Shown here: one piece after another, positions 42,136 through 51,410 of the stretch
Numbering within the stretch: the first letter of the stretch is position 1
Layout: every line of letters begins with the position of its first letter
Assembly (NCBI GenBank): GCA_016715825.1
Contig: JADJXO010000001.1
Coordinates: forward strand, 371,001-435,000
DNA length: 64,000 nucleotides
Origin: Nitrospira sp.
GTDB taxonomy: Bacteria > Nitrospirota > Nitrospiria > Nitrospirales > Nitrospiraceae
Direction of reading: 5' to 3'
Position numbers and translations under genes: made by a program
Notes under the pieces: model-generated
Told to the model about the DNA's origin: nothing
What the model saw: only the letters and a program-made list of their open reading frames with translations
Database searches by the model: none

Positions 42136-43272
42136 GTGATTCTTGGGATTGACGCATTTAATATTCAGACTGGTGGAGGTGTCACTCATCTAACCGAACT
42201 TCTAGGTGCCGCAGACCCTCTTGCACATGGATTCGATCGAGTATTTATTTGGAGTTCAGTAAGGACACTCGACAGAATTTGTGACCGTGAGTGGCTGACG
42301 AAAGTTAGCGACCCTCTCTTGAATCAAGGTCTACCGTATCGCGTGTACTGGAATCGATTTAGGCAACGAAAGTTGGCCCATGAAACTAATTGTGACGTGG
42401 TGTTCTTGCCAGGTGGTTCAGGTGAAAGTGGATTCACGCCAATTGTCACGATGAGCCAAAACCTGCTTCCTTTTGAATGGGGTGAATTGAAACGATACGG
42501 TTGCGATTCTTACACGATTAAACTGTTGTTTTTACGATGGACACAGTGTCGAACATTTAAGAAAGCCAATGGCGTCATATTTCTTACCAACTACGCTCGT
42601 AGAGTGGTCACTCAAGTAACAGGGGAGTTGAGAGGAGAGTGCCCGATCATTCCTCACGGTATTAATTCACGGTTTATGAAGGCTCCACGGCGGCAACAAC
42701 CTCTTAGTAGCTTCACCAAAAGCCGACCGTGTCGCGTGCTTTATGTTTCCATTGTTGATGTATATAAGCATCAGTGGCATGTGGCTGAGGCTGTCGCAAT
42801 GCTCAGAGAGGAGAACATTCCCATAGTCCTAGAACTGGTTGGTCCGCCTGCTAAGGGCATGCAACGGTTGCGACGAGCGATGGAGCGATTGGATCCAGCA
42901 GGGTCTTTTCTCGTACATCATGGAGCTGTCCCATATGAAAATCTTGATGGGATATATGCCGCGGCGGACATATGTGTTTTTGCTTCAAGCTGCGAAAACA
43001 TGCCAAACATTTTGTTAGAAGGTATGGCAGCCGGCCTTCCAATGGCGTGTTCGCGAATGGGCCCAATGCCTGAGGTATTGGGTGATGCAGGGGTTTACTT
43101 TAATCCAGAGGACACACGTGATATAGCCCAGGCACTTCGTGACCTAATCGATTCGCATGATCTGAGAGCGCGGTTGGCAGAGGCTGCTTTTGTTCGAGCG
43201 CAATCTTATTCGTGGAAGTGGTGCGCCGATGATACGTTCAGGTTCTTTGCAAGAGTAGCTCGTGGCGCATAG
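42136..43272 (+). CDS. Glycosyltransferase, GT4 type
   Basis: 378 residues. The N-terminus MILGIDAFNIQTGGGVTHL and the C-terminal RVLYVSIVDVYKHQW, ADICVFASSCENMPNILLEGMAAG (E-x7-E) and DAGVYFNPED place it in GT4. Members of this group include mannosyl- and fucosyltransferases; donor and linkage are not predictable here. GTG start 42136 has no strong ribosome-binding site. Divergent from the flippase gene. Confidence 0.9.
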   Translation: MILGIDAFNIQTGGGVTHLTELLGAADPLAHGFDRVFIWSSVRTLDRICDREWLTKVSDPLLNQGLPYRVYWNRFRQRKLAHETNCDVVFLPGGSGESGFTPIVTMSQNLLPFEWGELKRYGCDSYTIKLLFLRWTQCRTFKKANGVIFLTNYARRVVTQVTGELRGECPIIPHGINSRFMKAPRRQQPLSSFTKSRPCRVLYVSIVDVYKHQWHVAEAVAMLREENIPIVLELVGPPAKGMQRLRRAMERLDPAGSFLVHHGAVPYENLDGIYAAADICVFASSCENMPNILLEGMAAGLPMACSRMGPMPEVLGDAGVYFNPEDTRDIAQALRDLIDSHDLRARLAEAAFVRAQSYSWKWCADDTFRFFARVARGA

Positions 43273-43602
43273 TCCAAGCGTATGAGTTAGAAACCTTCAT
43301 TCGTAGTAATTACGCAAATTGCTTTGCTGTGATGCGGATTCAGGTTAATTGTGAAGCTAATCTCGCCCATTGGAAGGATTGAACGAGAGGTAGGAGAGAA
43401 TGGTCGTCGTAATACACCACTAGCGACACACTTTACAGAGGCGAACAATGGCACTGAATGGAAGAATGCTCCCTTTCCGGGTCCAATAGAATATGTGAAT
43501 TAACCATGTTTCTGTGGCAATGCCGTTAAGTAGCCAGCTGGCTCTGTGAGTACTGCCAACTTGTTTCCATTGCAATCAACTCCTTAACTGCCAGATAAAG
43601 CG
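43273..43602. other. Intergenic stretch, no gene seen
   Basis: 330 bp without a supported ORF, hairpin terminator or repeat. Probably holds the promoter for the oxidoreductase genes. Confidence 0.35.
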
Positions 43603-45189
43603 ATGAAGGTATTAACGAATGAAGAATGGTGGGATGGGTTTCTTGACTATCGTCGGGGCCCCGAGGATTGCCGGATTAAGGTATTAGCCTGCCTCACCGT
43701 GGCAACCGTTGAGGAGTTGTACTTTATTCGGTCACGAAGCGCTCGCTTAGTATGGAACTATATACGAGAAATTGGCTTTCGAGATGTATGGAGAAAAATC
43801 GTTTCACGGCGTGATGAACGGCTACGTAATGAAAAGTTCTTGTCAGTCGGAGTTGGTTCAATTCAAGAATCCGGAACTTCTTCCAGCTTGTGCGAAGGAG
43901 ATCGTGTGATGTTTATTGCTCCCACACACCCAAAGTGTGTGGAGCGGCTTGTGTTGCCTGCTGACTTGGTGAGACCCATTGAGTGGGTTCTTCCAGTTGA
44001 AGTTCAGGATGAGGTAATTGTTCACTCCGAATGCAGTAGAGCGCTTCCTGCCCGTTTGGAGAAACTGAAGGGCTGGAGCGCCTTTTCTGGAAACCCGCTG
44101 GACGATCTTTCATCCGCGTTTGAAGCTGCTCAGACTATGCTTATGGACCCATCAGTTTGGAGGAGAGCCCGGCGATTATCTGTTGACCCGAGAGGCATTC
44201 CATTGGAACGTCGAGATGGTAGAAAAGCGAGGGGAAGCAAACGCAAGCAAGGAGTTCTCTTTGGATACGGTAACTACGCCAAGGTGATCGTGTTGCCAAA
44301 CATTACGCCTTATGTCGAAATCGCATGTATTCATGAAATCGATCCCTTGCAAATTCCTCTTGATGGGAAAGCTGCTGGTAAATGGGATACTGCGGATAAT
44401 CTACGGGCAGAGGAGCAGTATGATGCATATTTCCTAGCTGGCTTCCACCATTCTCATGCGCCCTTAGCTGTAAAAGCGCTGAAGTCTGGTGCATCTGCTG
44501 TGGTGGAGAAGCCGTTGGCAGTCGATAGTACTCAGCTTTCCGAGTTGCTCACTGCGATGGCGGAGAGCAGTGGTGCTTTTTATTCCTGCTTTCATAAGCG
44601 ATATCAAGCCTTCAATCAGCATGCATATTCTGATCTTCGTCTTGGGCCTGGTCATCCAGTATCGTATCATTGCATTGTGTACGAGGTGCCATTGCCGTCT
44701 CGTCATTGGTACCGGTGGCCTAACTCCAAGAGCCGGCTCGTATCAAATGGTTGTCACTGGATCGACCACTTTCTCTATCTTAATGATTACTGTGATGTCT
44801 CAAGGGCTGATGTGTTCATCGCACGCGATGGCTCAATCAATTGTTCTCTGGAGTTGAAGAACGGAGCTCTGTTCACAATGGTGCTTACCGATCAGGGGAG
44901 CGAGCGGGTTGGTGTGCAAGATTATATTGAACTCAGAGCCAACGGTGTAACCGTCCATATGCGAAATGGCGCAGTGTATGAATCAGAATCCAGGGATCGT
45001 GTTTTGCGAAGCATTAGAATTAACAAGATGGAGAGTTATCGACGTATGTATCGCTCCATTGGGCAGAAGATAGCCCAAGGACTTCCCGGAGATTCGATCG
45101 GGTCTGTCAGGGTCTCGACTGACGCTGTGCTCCAGCTTGAGAGCAAGTTGAAAGATGCTGTTGACGCAGAGAATGCAGTTTGGGTTTAG
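43603..45189 (+). CDS. Gfo/Idh/MocA-family oxidoreductase with vestigial N-terminal domain
   Basis: 528 residues. The C-terminal ~310 residues are a Gfo/Idh/MocA dehydrogenase: GVLFGYGNYAKVIVLPNI (nucleotide motif, about 217), then VVEKPLAVDSTQL with the catalytic-type Lys. The first ~200 residues match no full domain, but part (EGDRVMFIAPTHPKCVERLV) resembles the GroES-like part of the ADH in the next gene. The whole may be a bidomain oxidoreductase that has lost the ADH Rossmann domain. It likely works on a nucleotide sugar or polymer end; the substrate is unknown. It precedes the full bidomain gene by 45 bp. Confidence 0.8.
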   Translation: MKVLTNEEWWDGFLDYRRGPEDCRIKVLACLTVATVEELYFIRSRSARLVWNYIREIGFRDVWRKIVSRRDERLRNEKFLSVGVGSIQESGTSSSLCEGDRVMFIAPTHPKCVERLVLPADLVRPIEWVLPVEVQDEVIVHSECSRALPARLEKLKGWSAFSGNPLDDLSSAFEAAQTMLMDPSVWRRARRLSVDPRGIPLERRDGRKARGSKRKQGVLFGYGNYAKVIVLPNITPYVEIACIHEIDPLQIPLDGKAAGKWDTADNLRAEEQYDAYFLAGFHHSHAPLAVKALKSGASAVVEKPLAVDSTQLSELLTAMAESSGAFYSCFHKRYQAFNQHAYSDLRLGPGHPVSYHCIVYEVPLPSRHWYRWPNSKSRLVSNGCHWIDHFLYLNDYCDVSRADVFIARDGSINCSLELKNGALFTMVLTDQGSERVGVQDYIELRANGVTVHMRNGAVYESESRDRVLRSIRINKMESYRRMYRSIGQKIAQGLPGDSIGSVRVSTDAVLQLESKLKDAVDAENAVWV

Positions 45190-45234
45190 GGAAAAATCAG
45201 TGGCATCAATGACTGAGTTGCTGATGAGGGCATC

Positions 45235-47391
45235 ATGAAGCAGATTCTTCAGAGTCTTAAAACTGGCTCTACGGAACTCGTTGAGATTCCTAGTCCAGGT
45301 TGCCACTCTGGTCATTTATTAATCCGTTCGTCTTCTTCACTGGTCTCTGCTGGGACCGAACGCATGCTTGTCGAATTCGGCAAAGCCAATCTGCTCGACA
45401 AAGCCCGTCAGCAGCCTGACAAAGTGCGGATGGTGCTCGATAAGGTCAAGACGGATGGGGTGATGCCGACACTGGAGGCAGTCCGCAATAAACTGGATCA
45501 GCCCTTGCCGATGGGTTACTGCAACGTCGGGACGGTCCTCGAGGTCGGCCAGGGAGTCGTTGGTTTTTCCGTCGGGGATCGAGTGGCCTCGAACGGAAAG
45601 CATGCTGAGATCGTCTGTGTTCCCAAGAATCTGTGTGCGAGGGTTCCGGATTGCGTCAGTGATGAGGCCGCGGCATTCACCGTAATCGGCGCGATTGGGT
45701 TACAGGGTATCCGGCTGATTCAACCAACCCTGGGTGAAGCTGTAGTGGTTTCCGGCTTGGGGCTGATCGGACTCATGACCGTTCAGTTGTTGAAAGCCCA
45801 TGGATGTCGAGTGCTGGGGCTAGATTTTGATGTTAGCAAGCTGGCGCTTGCGCAGAAGCTGGGTGCAGAAACGGTCGATCTCAATCAGAACTCCGATCCG
45901 CTAGGGGCGGCGATGGCTTTTTCAAGAGGACGCGGCGTCGATGCGGTGATCATCACGGCTTCCACGAAGAGCAACGACCCCGTTCATTATGCGGCACAGA
46001 TGTGTCGCAAACGAGGTCGAATTGTGTTGGTGGGAGTGACAGGACTGGAACTGTCTCGTGCGGACTTCTATGAAAAGGAACTAAGTTTTCAAGTGTCCTG
46101 TTCCTACGGACCTGGGCGCTATGACAGTGCGTATGAGGACAATGGCCATGATTATCCTGTGGGGTATGTGCGCTGGACCGAACAGCGTAACTTCGAGGCG
46201 GTCCTCGACATGCTGGCTGATCACCGCCTCCAGACAGACTTACTCATCTCTCATCATATTCCTTTTGATCAGGCCACGACTGCGTATGACATTATTTCAA
46301 GCCGCGTTCCGTCACTCGGGATCATCCTGGAATATCCTGAACCAGATGCCTTTTCTCACAGTCGATTGCTGAGGCGGACGATTGTCCGATCAGAAGACCC
46401 TCTCGACGGGGATCGTTCTGCCGCTACCCCGGTCATCGGGTGTATCGGTGCGGGAAACTATGCCACGCAGGTTCTCTTACCGGCTTTTCAGAAGACGGGA
46501 GTTCCGTTTCGAGCGGTCGCAAGCAGCACCGGTGTCAGCGCTGCTCACGCAGGGAGTAAGTTTGGATTTTCTGAAATCACGAGCGACGGGAGCAGTGTTA
46601 TTGCGTCTCCTCATATCAATACGATCATCATTGCGACGCGGCATGATAGCCATGCGGCACTTGCCGGCGCGGCCCTGAAAGCGGGGAAACACGTCTTCGT
46701 CGAGAAACCCTTGGCCATCACCCGAGAAGCATTGACGGAACTTACTGAAGTGTATGACGAAAGTGTCAGGGCCCAAGTATCGCCACCTCTCGTGATGGTC
46801 GGGTTCAATCGTCGGTTTGCCCCACACATTCAGCGCATGAAACAGTTGCTCGATGGAGTCAGGGAACCCAAAACGTTTGTCATGACGGTCAACGCCGGTC
46901 ATATTCCTCCTGACCATTGGACCCAGGACCGACTGATCGGGGGAGGGCGTATCATCGGCGAAGGCTGCCATTTTGTCGATCTCCTTCGCTTTTTGGCCGG
47001 ATCATCGATTGTTGCCGTCCAAGCTATGACGACAGGCAAAACACCGGGTGCCATAAGAGCCGAGGATACAGTAACCGTCACCTTACGATTTGAGGATGGA
47101 TCCATGGGAACCGTCCATTATTTTTCCAACGGGCATAAGGCATTTCCCAAAGAACAGCTTGAGGTGTTTTGCGGCGGCAAGGTGTTGAAGCTGGATAACT
47201 TCAAAACGCTTCGTGGCTACGGATGGTCTGGCTTTCGAAAAATGGATCTCTGGAACCAGGACAAAGGACAGGTCGCATGTGTTGCCGCTTTCGTAGACGC
47301 AATTCGCAGAGGTACAGGCGCTCCAATCCCTTGGAATGAACTTGTAGAGGTAACACAGGTGACCTTCGGCATCATGGATGCACTCACATAG
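45235..47391 (+). CDS. Bidomain oxidoreductase: zinc-type ADH fused to Gfo/Idh/MocA
   Basis: 718 residues. The first ~350 are a medium-chain dehydrogenase: LVSAGTERMLV, GNVGTVLEVG, GDRVASNGKHAEIV, the nucleotide motif VVSGLGLIGLMTVQLLKAHG. Then CIGAGNYATQVLLPAF (about 401) starts a Gfo/Idh/MocA domain with VEKPLAITREAL. This fusion commonly sits beside heparinase II/III genes in polysaccharide clusters, as here. The reaction is not known for this type; redox steps on sugar residues are assumed. The first ~110 bp are more A/T-rich than the rest. Confidence 0.9.
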   Translation: MKQILQSLKTGSTELVEIPSPGCHSGHLLIRSSSSLVSAGTERMLVEFGKANLLDKARQQPDKVRMVLDKVKTDGVMPTLEAVRNKLDQPLPMGYCNVGTVLEVGQGVVGFSVGDRVASNGKHAEIVCVPKNLCARVPDCVSDEAAAFTVIGAIGLQGIRLIQPTLGEAVVVSGLGLIGLMTVQLLKAHGCRVLGLDFDVSKLALAQKLGAETVDLNQNSDPLGAAMAFSRGRGVDAVIITASTKSNDPVHYAAQMCRKRGRIVLVGVTGLELSRADFYEKELSFQVSCSYGPGRYDSAYEDNGHDYPVGYVRWTEQRNFEAVLDMLADHRLQTDLLISHHIPFDQATTAYDIISSRVPSLGIILEYPEPDAFSHSRLLRRTIVRSEDPLDGDRSAATPVIGCIGAGNYATQVLLPAFQKTGVPFRAVASSTGVSAAHAGSKFGFSEITSDGSSVIASPHINTIIIATRHDSHAALAGAALKAGKHVFVEKPLAITREALTELTEVYDESVRAQVSPPLVMVGFNRRFAPHIQRMKQLLDGVREPKTFVMTVNAGHIPPDHWTQDRLIGGGRIIGEGCHFVDLLRFLAGSSIVAVQAMTTGKTPGAIRAEDTVTVTLRFEDGSMGTVHYFSNGHKAFPKEQLEVFCGGKVLKLDNFKTLRGYGWSGFRKMDLWNQDKGQVACVAAFVDAIRRGTGAPIPWNELVEVTQVTFGIMDALT

Positions 47392-47404
47392 GCGCTTCCC
47401 CTTC

Positions 47405-49276
47405 ATGAAGCAGCTGGGCCTTTATGTCAGGACGCTCACACATCTTCGTCCTTCACAAGTTGCGTACTTTCTTCACCGACGAATCCTTCCACAGTTTCGG
47501 TCTGTAGTCAAAACGGATCATGCCAGAAGACGTTCGAGCGTCTCAATGATTTCCGGTATTTCAGCATCGACGTCTACCGGAGATGATTCATACTTCCGCT
47601 TCCTGAGACAGGCGAAATCCCACCAGGCTGACCAGGTCGACTGGGTCAGCAAGGATATGCCGAAGCTCTGGCGCTATAATTTGCACTATTTTGATTACCT
47701 TCATGATTCAGAACGTTCTCTTGAGAATAAGCGTCGCCTCATCAACGACTGGATACGGCACAATCCTCCGGGTGCTGAAGATGCGTGGGAGCCCTATACG
47801 GTTTCACTCAGGATCGTGAACTGGATCAAGTTCTTTTTAACCAAAGACTGTACTGGATCCGAAGAACACTGTGAGGAGCTGCCAAAAGTTGAATGGATTG
47901 AGAGTCTCCATCAGCAAGCACTCTGGCTGGAGCACAACATTGAATACCACCTCTTGGCCAACCACTATCTAAAGAACGGTGTCGCGCTATTGTTTGCCGG
48001 TCTGTACTTCCAAGGGGTCGATGCAGAGCGATGGCTTCGAAAAGGCACCAAGATTCTACGATCTGAACTCCAGGAGCAATTCCTTGACGATGGCGGGCAC
48101 TTTGAGCGAAGTCCCATGTATCACTCGATCTGTCTCGTCGACTATCTTGATGTGGTGAATCTAACCCAGAATTCCCAAGGTACGATCGTCGGTGATCTTG
48201 TCCATGAATTTCGAAACACAGTGACTGCCGCCCTAGAGTTCTTGAACGGTATCTGCCTGCCCGACGGCGACATTCCTCTCTTCAACGATTCGGCGTTCGG
48301 GATCGCACCAACGCCTCGCCAGATCTTCGAGTACGCGAAGAAGGTCATCGGGTACCAGGTTCCACCTCCCTCAAGCAGTGTGGCAGTGAATGCCTTTCCG
48401 CAGACCGGGTACTACGTCACTCGCAAGGCGGGGGACATGCTCGTCGTTGATTGTGGATCGATTGGTCCGGATTATCAGCCTGGCCATGCGCATTGCGATA
48501 CGCTGAGTTATGAACTGACGATCGATGGACAGCGAGTGATTGTCGATAGCGGAGTATTGGACTATGAGCCAAGCCCAGAACGAGCGTATGCACGCAGTAC
48601 GAAGGCCCACAATACCGTCATGATTGATGGAGAGGAGCAGTCGGAGATATGGGGCGTCTTTCGCGTGGCTCGTCGGGCCAGACCGATCAGCGGGCAAATT
48701 GCCAAGAATGAACACGAGTCGGTTCTGTTCGAAGGCGCGCATGACGGATACATGAGATTGAACGGGAAGCCGATTCATAAGAGGCGACTCGTCCATGATG
48801 GAGGTCAGGTAAGTTGGATTATTACGGATGAAGTAGCAGGAATGGGAACTCATCGCATGGAGTCATTCGTACATTTTCATCCTGATGTAACACTCGTCGA
48901 GTCGGGGGCAAATTGTTTCACGATTGAGCGCGGTGGAGAGACGATTGCAAGCATTGACGCGTTGCACCCGTGTCAGGTTGCGATCGAGGAAGGCTGCTAT
49001 TTTCCAGAGTTTGGTTTGAGCCGGAAGAACCTTGTGCTAGCCTTTGCTTGTTCGGGAGAGCTTCCTCTTCAACTGAGCTATCGAATTCAAAAGACGACGG
49101 ACCATGACACCAAGGCCACCAGGCGTGCGAATTCTCTTCCTGTCGCATTATTTCCCTCCGGAGGTGAATGCCCCGGCGACGAGAACGTACGAACATTGCC
49201 GGCAGTGGGTGAAAGACGGTCACCAGGTGACGGTCGTGACCTGTGCACCGAATCATCCACAAGGAAAAGTCTATGA
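47405..49276 (+). CDS. Heparinase II/III-family polysaccharide lyase
   Basis: About 623 residues. The N-terminal alpha/alpha-toroid (to about 330) shows NLHYFDYLHD, YTVSLRIVNWIKF, EYHLLANHYLKNGVALLFAG and GGHFERSPMYHSI. The beta-rich heparinase II/III domain follows, with GHAHCDTLSYELTIDGQRVIVDSG. It would cleave uronate-containing polymer during export or turnover; alternatively it may modify the polymer. ATG 47405 fits the family N-terminus (MKQLGLYVRTLTHLRPSQ); ATG 47378 is open upstream. The ORF overlaps the next gene by 172 nt: its last ~57 residues are Arg/Ser-rich and unlike the family, so a nearby stop has probably been lost. Confidence 0.88.
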   Translation: MKQLGLYVRTLTHLRPSQVAYFLHRRILPQFRSVVKTDHARRRSSVSMISGISASTSTGDDSYFRFLRQAKSHQADQVDWVSKDMPKLWRYNLHYFDYLHDSERSLENKRRLINDWIRHNPPGAEDAWEPYTVSLRIVNWIKFFLTKDCTGSEEHCEELPKVEWIESLHQQALWLEHNIEYHLLANHYLKNGVALLFAGLYFQGVDAERWLRKGTKILRSELQEQFLDDGGHFERSPMYHSICLVDYLDVVNLTQNSQGTIVGDLVHEFRNTVTAALEFLNGICLPDGDIPLFNDSAFGIAPTPRQIFEYAKKVIGYQVPPPSSSVAVNAFPQTGYYVTRKAGDMLVVDCGSIGPDYQPGHAHCDTLSYELTIDGQRVIVDSGVLDYEPSPERAYARSTKAHNTVMIDGEEQSEIWGVFRVARRARPISGQIAKNEHESVLFEGAHDGYMRLNGKPIHKRRLVHDGGQVSWIITDEVAGMGTHRMESFVHFHPDVTLVESGANCFTIERGGETIASIDALHPCQVAIEEGCYFPEFGLSRKNLVLAFACSGELPLQLSYRIQKTTDHDTKATRRANSLPVALFPSGGECPGDENVRTLPAVGERRSPGDGRDLCTESSTRKSL

Positions 49277-50450
49277 AGGTTTTCGTAATCGGTTGTATCA
49301 GCATGAAACAAAAGACGGCATCACGGTTATCAGGGTGTGGACGTTCATTACGGCAAACGAGGGGTTCTTCAAACGAACCTTCAACTACATCTCTTACATG
49401 TGTTCCGCCTCCGTCGTAACTCTCTTTCTGCCGAAAGCGGACGTCGTGCTGTCAACTTCACCGCAGTTCTTCAACGGTCTCGCAGGGTACGTGGTCAGCA
49501 GACTGCGGCGGATCCCTTGGGTGCTGGAGATCCGTGATCTATGGCCGGAATCCATTGTGGCTGTGGGTGCCATCAAAAGTCCTGCCATCATTCAGATGCT
49601 GGAATGGATCGAGCGATTCGCCTATCGCAAGGCGGATCGGATCGTGCCGGTCACCGATTCATTCCGAGCGTACATGTTGAACAAGGGCATCGAAGACGAC
49701 AAAATCGTGGTCGTCAAGAATGGTGTTGATCTCGCCCAATATGCTCCATGTGACCGAGTCGGTTCTTTGGCAGAACAGCTTGGAGTCAAGGGAAAGTTTG
49801 TCGTGTCCTATTTCGGGACCCATGGCATGGCGCATCATCTTGAGACGGTTCTGCAGGCAGCCCGTCGCTTGAGTCATGCAAGGCATATTGTCTTCTTGAT
49901 GGTCGGCGATGGAGCTGAACGTCAAGCACTCGTACGCATGCGAGACGAGATGGGGCTCGATAACGTCGTGATGCTCGATCAACAACCGAAGAGCCGCATG
50001 CGCGAGCTCTGGGCACTGTCGGATGTCAGCCTCGTGCTGCTCAAGAAGTCAGAGCTCTTCAAGACGGTCATCCCGTCAAAGATCTTTGAGAGCCTGGCAA
50101 TGGAGAAACCGATACTCTTAGGTGTGGAAGGAGAGAGCGCTGAACTGATCCAGGCAGCACAGGCAGGTATGTGCATCGAGCCTGAACAAGCCGATGAATT
50201 AGCAGCCCGAGTGTCGGAGTTGTCTCACAACCCTGAGTTGTGTCAGCAGCTGGGCAGGAATGGACGAGCCTATGTCATCAAGCATTTCGATCGGACCACG
50301 CTTGCTAGAAGACTGAGCGCTGTGATCGAACGGGTCGGCTACATGACATCTCCTCAGTTCGGCAAGGGGGAAACCCGAGGCGAGGACACATGGGAACGGT
50401 ACGATGATGAGCGGCTGAGTGCCGGGAAAGTTTTGCCGCCTGGTCGCTGA
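49104..50450 (+). CDS. Glycosyltransferase, GT4 (WbuB-like)
   Basis: 448 residues. The N-terminus RILFLSHYFPPEVNAPATRT and CAPNHPQGKVYEGF are typical of WbuB-like GT4 enzymes; WVLEIRDLWPESIVAVGA, VVKNGVDLAQYAP, GTHGMAHHLETVLQAA and VIPSKIFESLAMEKPI follow. It would transfer a sugar such as an N-acetyl amino sugar to the growing repeat unit. The start may be ATG 49104 or GTG 49125. Its first 172 bp overlap the heparinase frame, but the reading frame is well supported from the beginning by homology. Confidence 0.92.
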   Translation: MTPRPPGVRILFLSHYFPPEVNAPATRTYEHCRQWVKDGHQVTVVTCAPNHPQGKVYEGFRNRLYQHETKDGITVIRVWTFITANEGFFKRTFNYISYMCSASVVTLFLPKADVVLSTSPQFFNGLAGYVVSRLRRIPWVLEIRDLWPESIVAVGAIKSPAIIQMLEWIERFAYRKADRIVPVTDSFRAYMLNKGIEDDKIVVVKNGVDLAQYAPCDRVGSLAEQLGVKGKFVVSYFGTHGMAHHLETVLQAARRLSHARHIVFLMVGDGAERQALVRMRDEMGLDNVVMLDQQPKSRMRELWALSDVSLVLLKKSELFKTVIPSKIFESLAMEKPILLGVEGESAELIQAAQAGMCIEPEQADELAARVSELSHNPELCQQLGRNGRAYVIKHFDRTTLARRLSAVIERVGYMTSPQFGKGETRGEDTWERYDDERLSAGKVLPPGR

Positions 50451-50553
50451 CGGAGACAATTTTGAACAGTGCTGCAGGGAGCCAGACACAGTGGCTCCTA
50501 CGACCTTCCATCATGATTCTTGGTTTTGCATGGAGATAGGTCGGGCCGAAAGA

Positions 50554-50569
50554 TGGCCCGAGATTTGCT
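50554..50569 (+). promoter_or_regulatory. Predicted sigma-54 (-24/-12) promoter
   Basis: TGGCCCGAGATTTGCT matches the consensus TGGCAC-N5-TTGCW with one difference (C for A). GG and GC are exactly 10 bases apart, as sigma-54 requires. The predicted start is near 50580, leaving a 5' leader of about 57 bp before the ATG at 50637. Sigma-54 control of PEP-CTERM-type genes is known in other bacteria. TCGGGCC and GGCCCGA (50541-50561) form an inverted repeat over the -24 element. Confidence 0.6.
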
Positions 50570-50636
50570 GGAGAAGTTCAGTTCATGCGTGTTCCTCATG
50601 ACCAACCTCTAACCAATCTCTAGAAGGAGCGGTGAT

Positions 50637-51341
50637 ATGCAGATGATCAGATCATTGTTTAAGAGAGGGGGCATACTGACGGCTACGGCGGTCTGTGCCC
50701 TGTTGGTTCCTTTCACGGCAGCGCACGCTGCTCCGGTGACCTACTCGTTCGCCGGAAACCTTGACAACGATCCCCTGAGTCAGTACTCCGTTTCGGGCCA
50801 CTTTACCTTCGACAACGCAACAGGTGGGAGTGGTGGGGTCTACAATGATGCGGTCAAGGATTTCACCTGGAACTTAAGTGTCGGAGGAGCGCTCGTGTAT
50901 ACATCGACGTTTACTCCGGGCGCCAACGCCGTGACGGTTGCGAAAGACATGCCGTTGCTCTTCGGAGGCATGGTCGATCGCTGGGCAATGACCACTGCGG
51001 CTACGAGTACTCAACTGCTGAGTGCGGGTACTCCACCTGTCGATCATGTCCCGTTTAGATTTGATCTTCGGTTCGATCGCGCGGGAGGGGGATTGTTTGG
51101 TGATACAAGTCTGCAAGATCCACCGAGTTTGGCAAGCCTTGGTGTTCCAGGTGCAGGTAGTGCGAGATGGCGGCTCTTTTTCGAGGATGTGGGTGGCACT
51201 CCGTCCGCATATGTCGGATCGATCACCAGCTTGACGGCGGTCCCATTGCCGGCTGCGGTGGTCCTCTTCGGTGCGGGGCTGATCTCCTTGGTCGGCTTGG
51301 GTGCGGGCGGCTTGAGAAATCTCCACGGATCTAAGGTCTAG
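50637..51341 (+). CDS. VPLPA-CTERM sorted surface protein
   Basis: 234 residues. A signal peptide (MQMIRSLFKRGGILTATAVC with cleavage after AHA, about residue 31) leads to a beta-rich domain (YSFAGNLDNDPLSQYSVSGHF) of the kind common in PEP-CTERM proteins. The end carries the sorting signal VPLPAAVVLFGAGLISLVGL (about 202-221). The basic cluster after it is weak (GGLRNLHGSKV), so the hydrophobic part is followed by a longer tail than usual. It is probably exported, cut and released into the matrix by the exosortase encoded next. AAGGAG precedes the start. Expression likely depends on sigma-54. Confidence 0.88.
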   Translation: MQMIRSLFKRGGILTATAVCALLVPFTAAHAAPVTYSFAGNLDNDPLSQYSVSGHFTFDNATGGSGGVYNDAVKDFTWNLSVGGALVYTSTFTPGANAVTVAKDMPLLFGGMVDRWAMTTAATSTQLLSAGTPPVDHVPFRFDLRFDRAGGGLFGDTSLQDPPSLASLGVPGAGSARWRLFFEDVGGTPSAYVGSITSLTAVPLPAAVVLFGAGLISLVGLGAGGLRNLHGSKV

Positions 51342-51365
51342 TCGAATACCTCGTTCCTGATCGTG

Positions 51366-51410
51366 CGGGCTTGATACTCTGTGAAGGGTATCAAGCCCGG
51401 TTCTTTCTTC
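51366..51410 (+). terminator. Intrinsic terminator
   Basis: CGGGCTTGATAC (51366-51377) pairs perfectly with GTATCAAGCCCG (51388-51399), followed by a T-rich tail GTTCTTTCTTC. It separates the sorted protein gene from the exosortase gene. Confidence 0.85.

Noticed and set aside
50477..50498. GGAGCC/GGCTCC hairpin after the glycosyltransferase as terminator
   Set aside because: A 6-bp stem without a T-tract; too weak to call.
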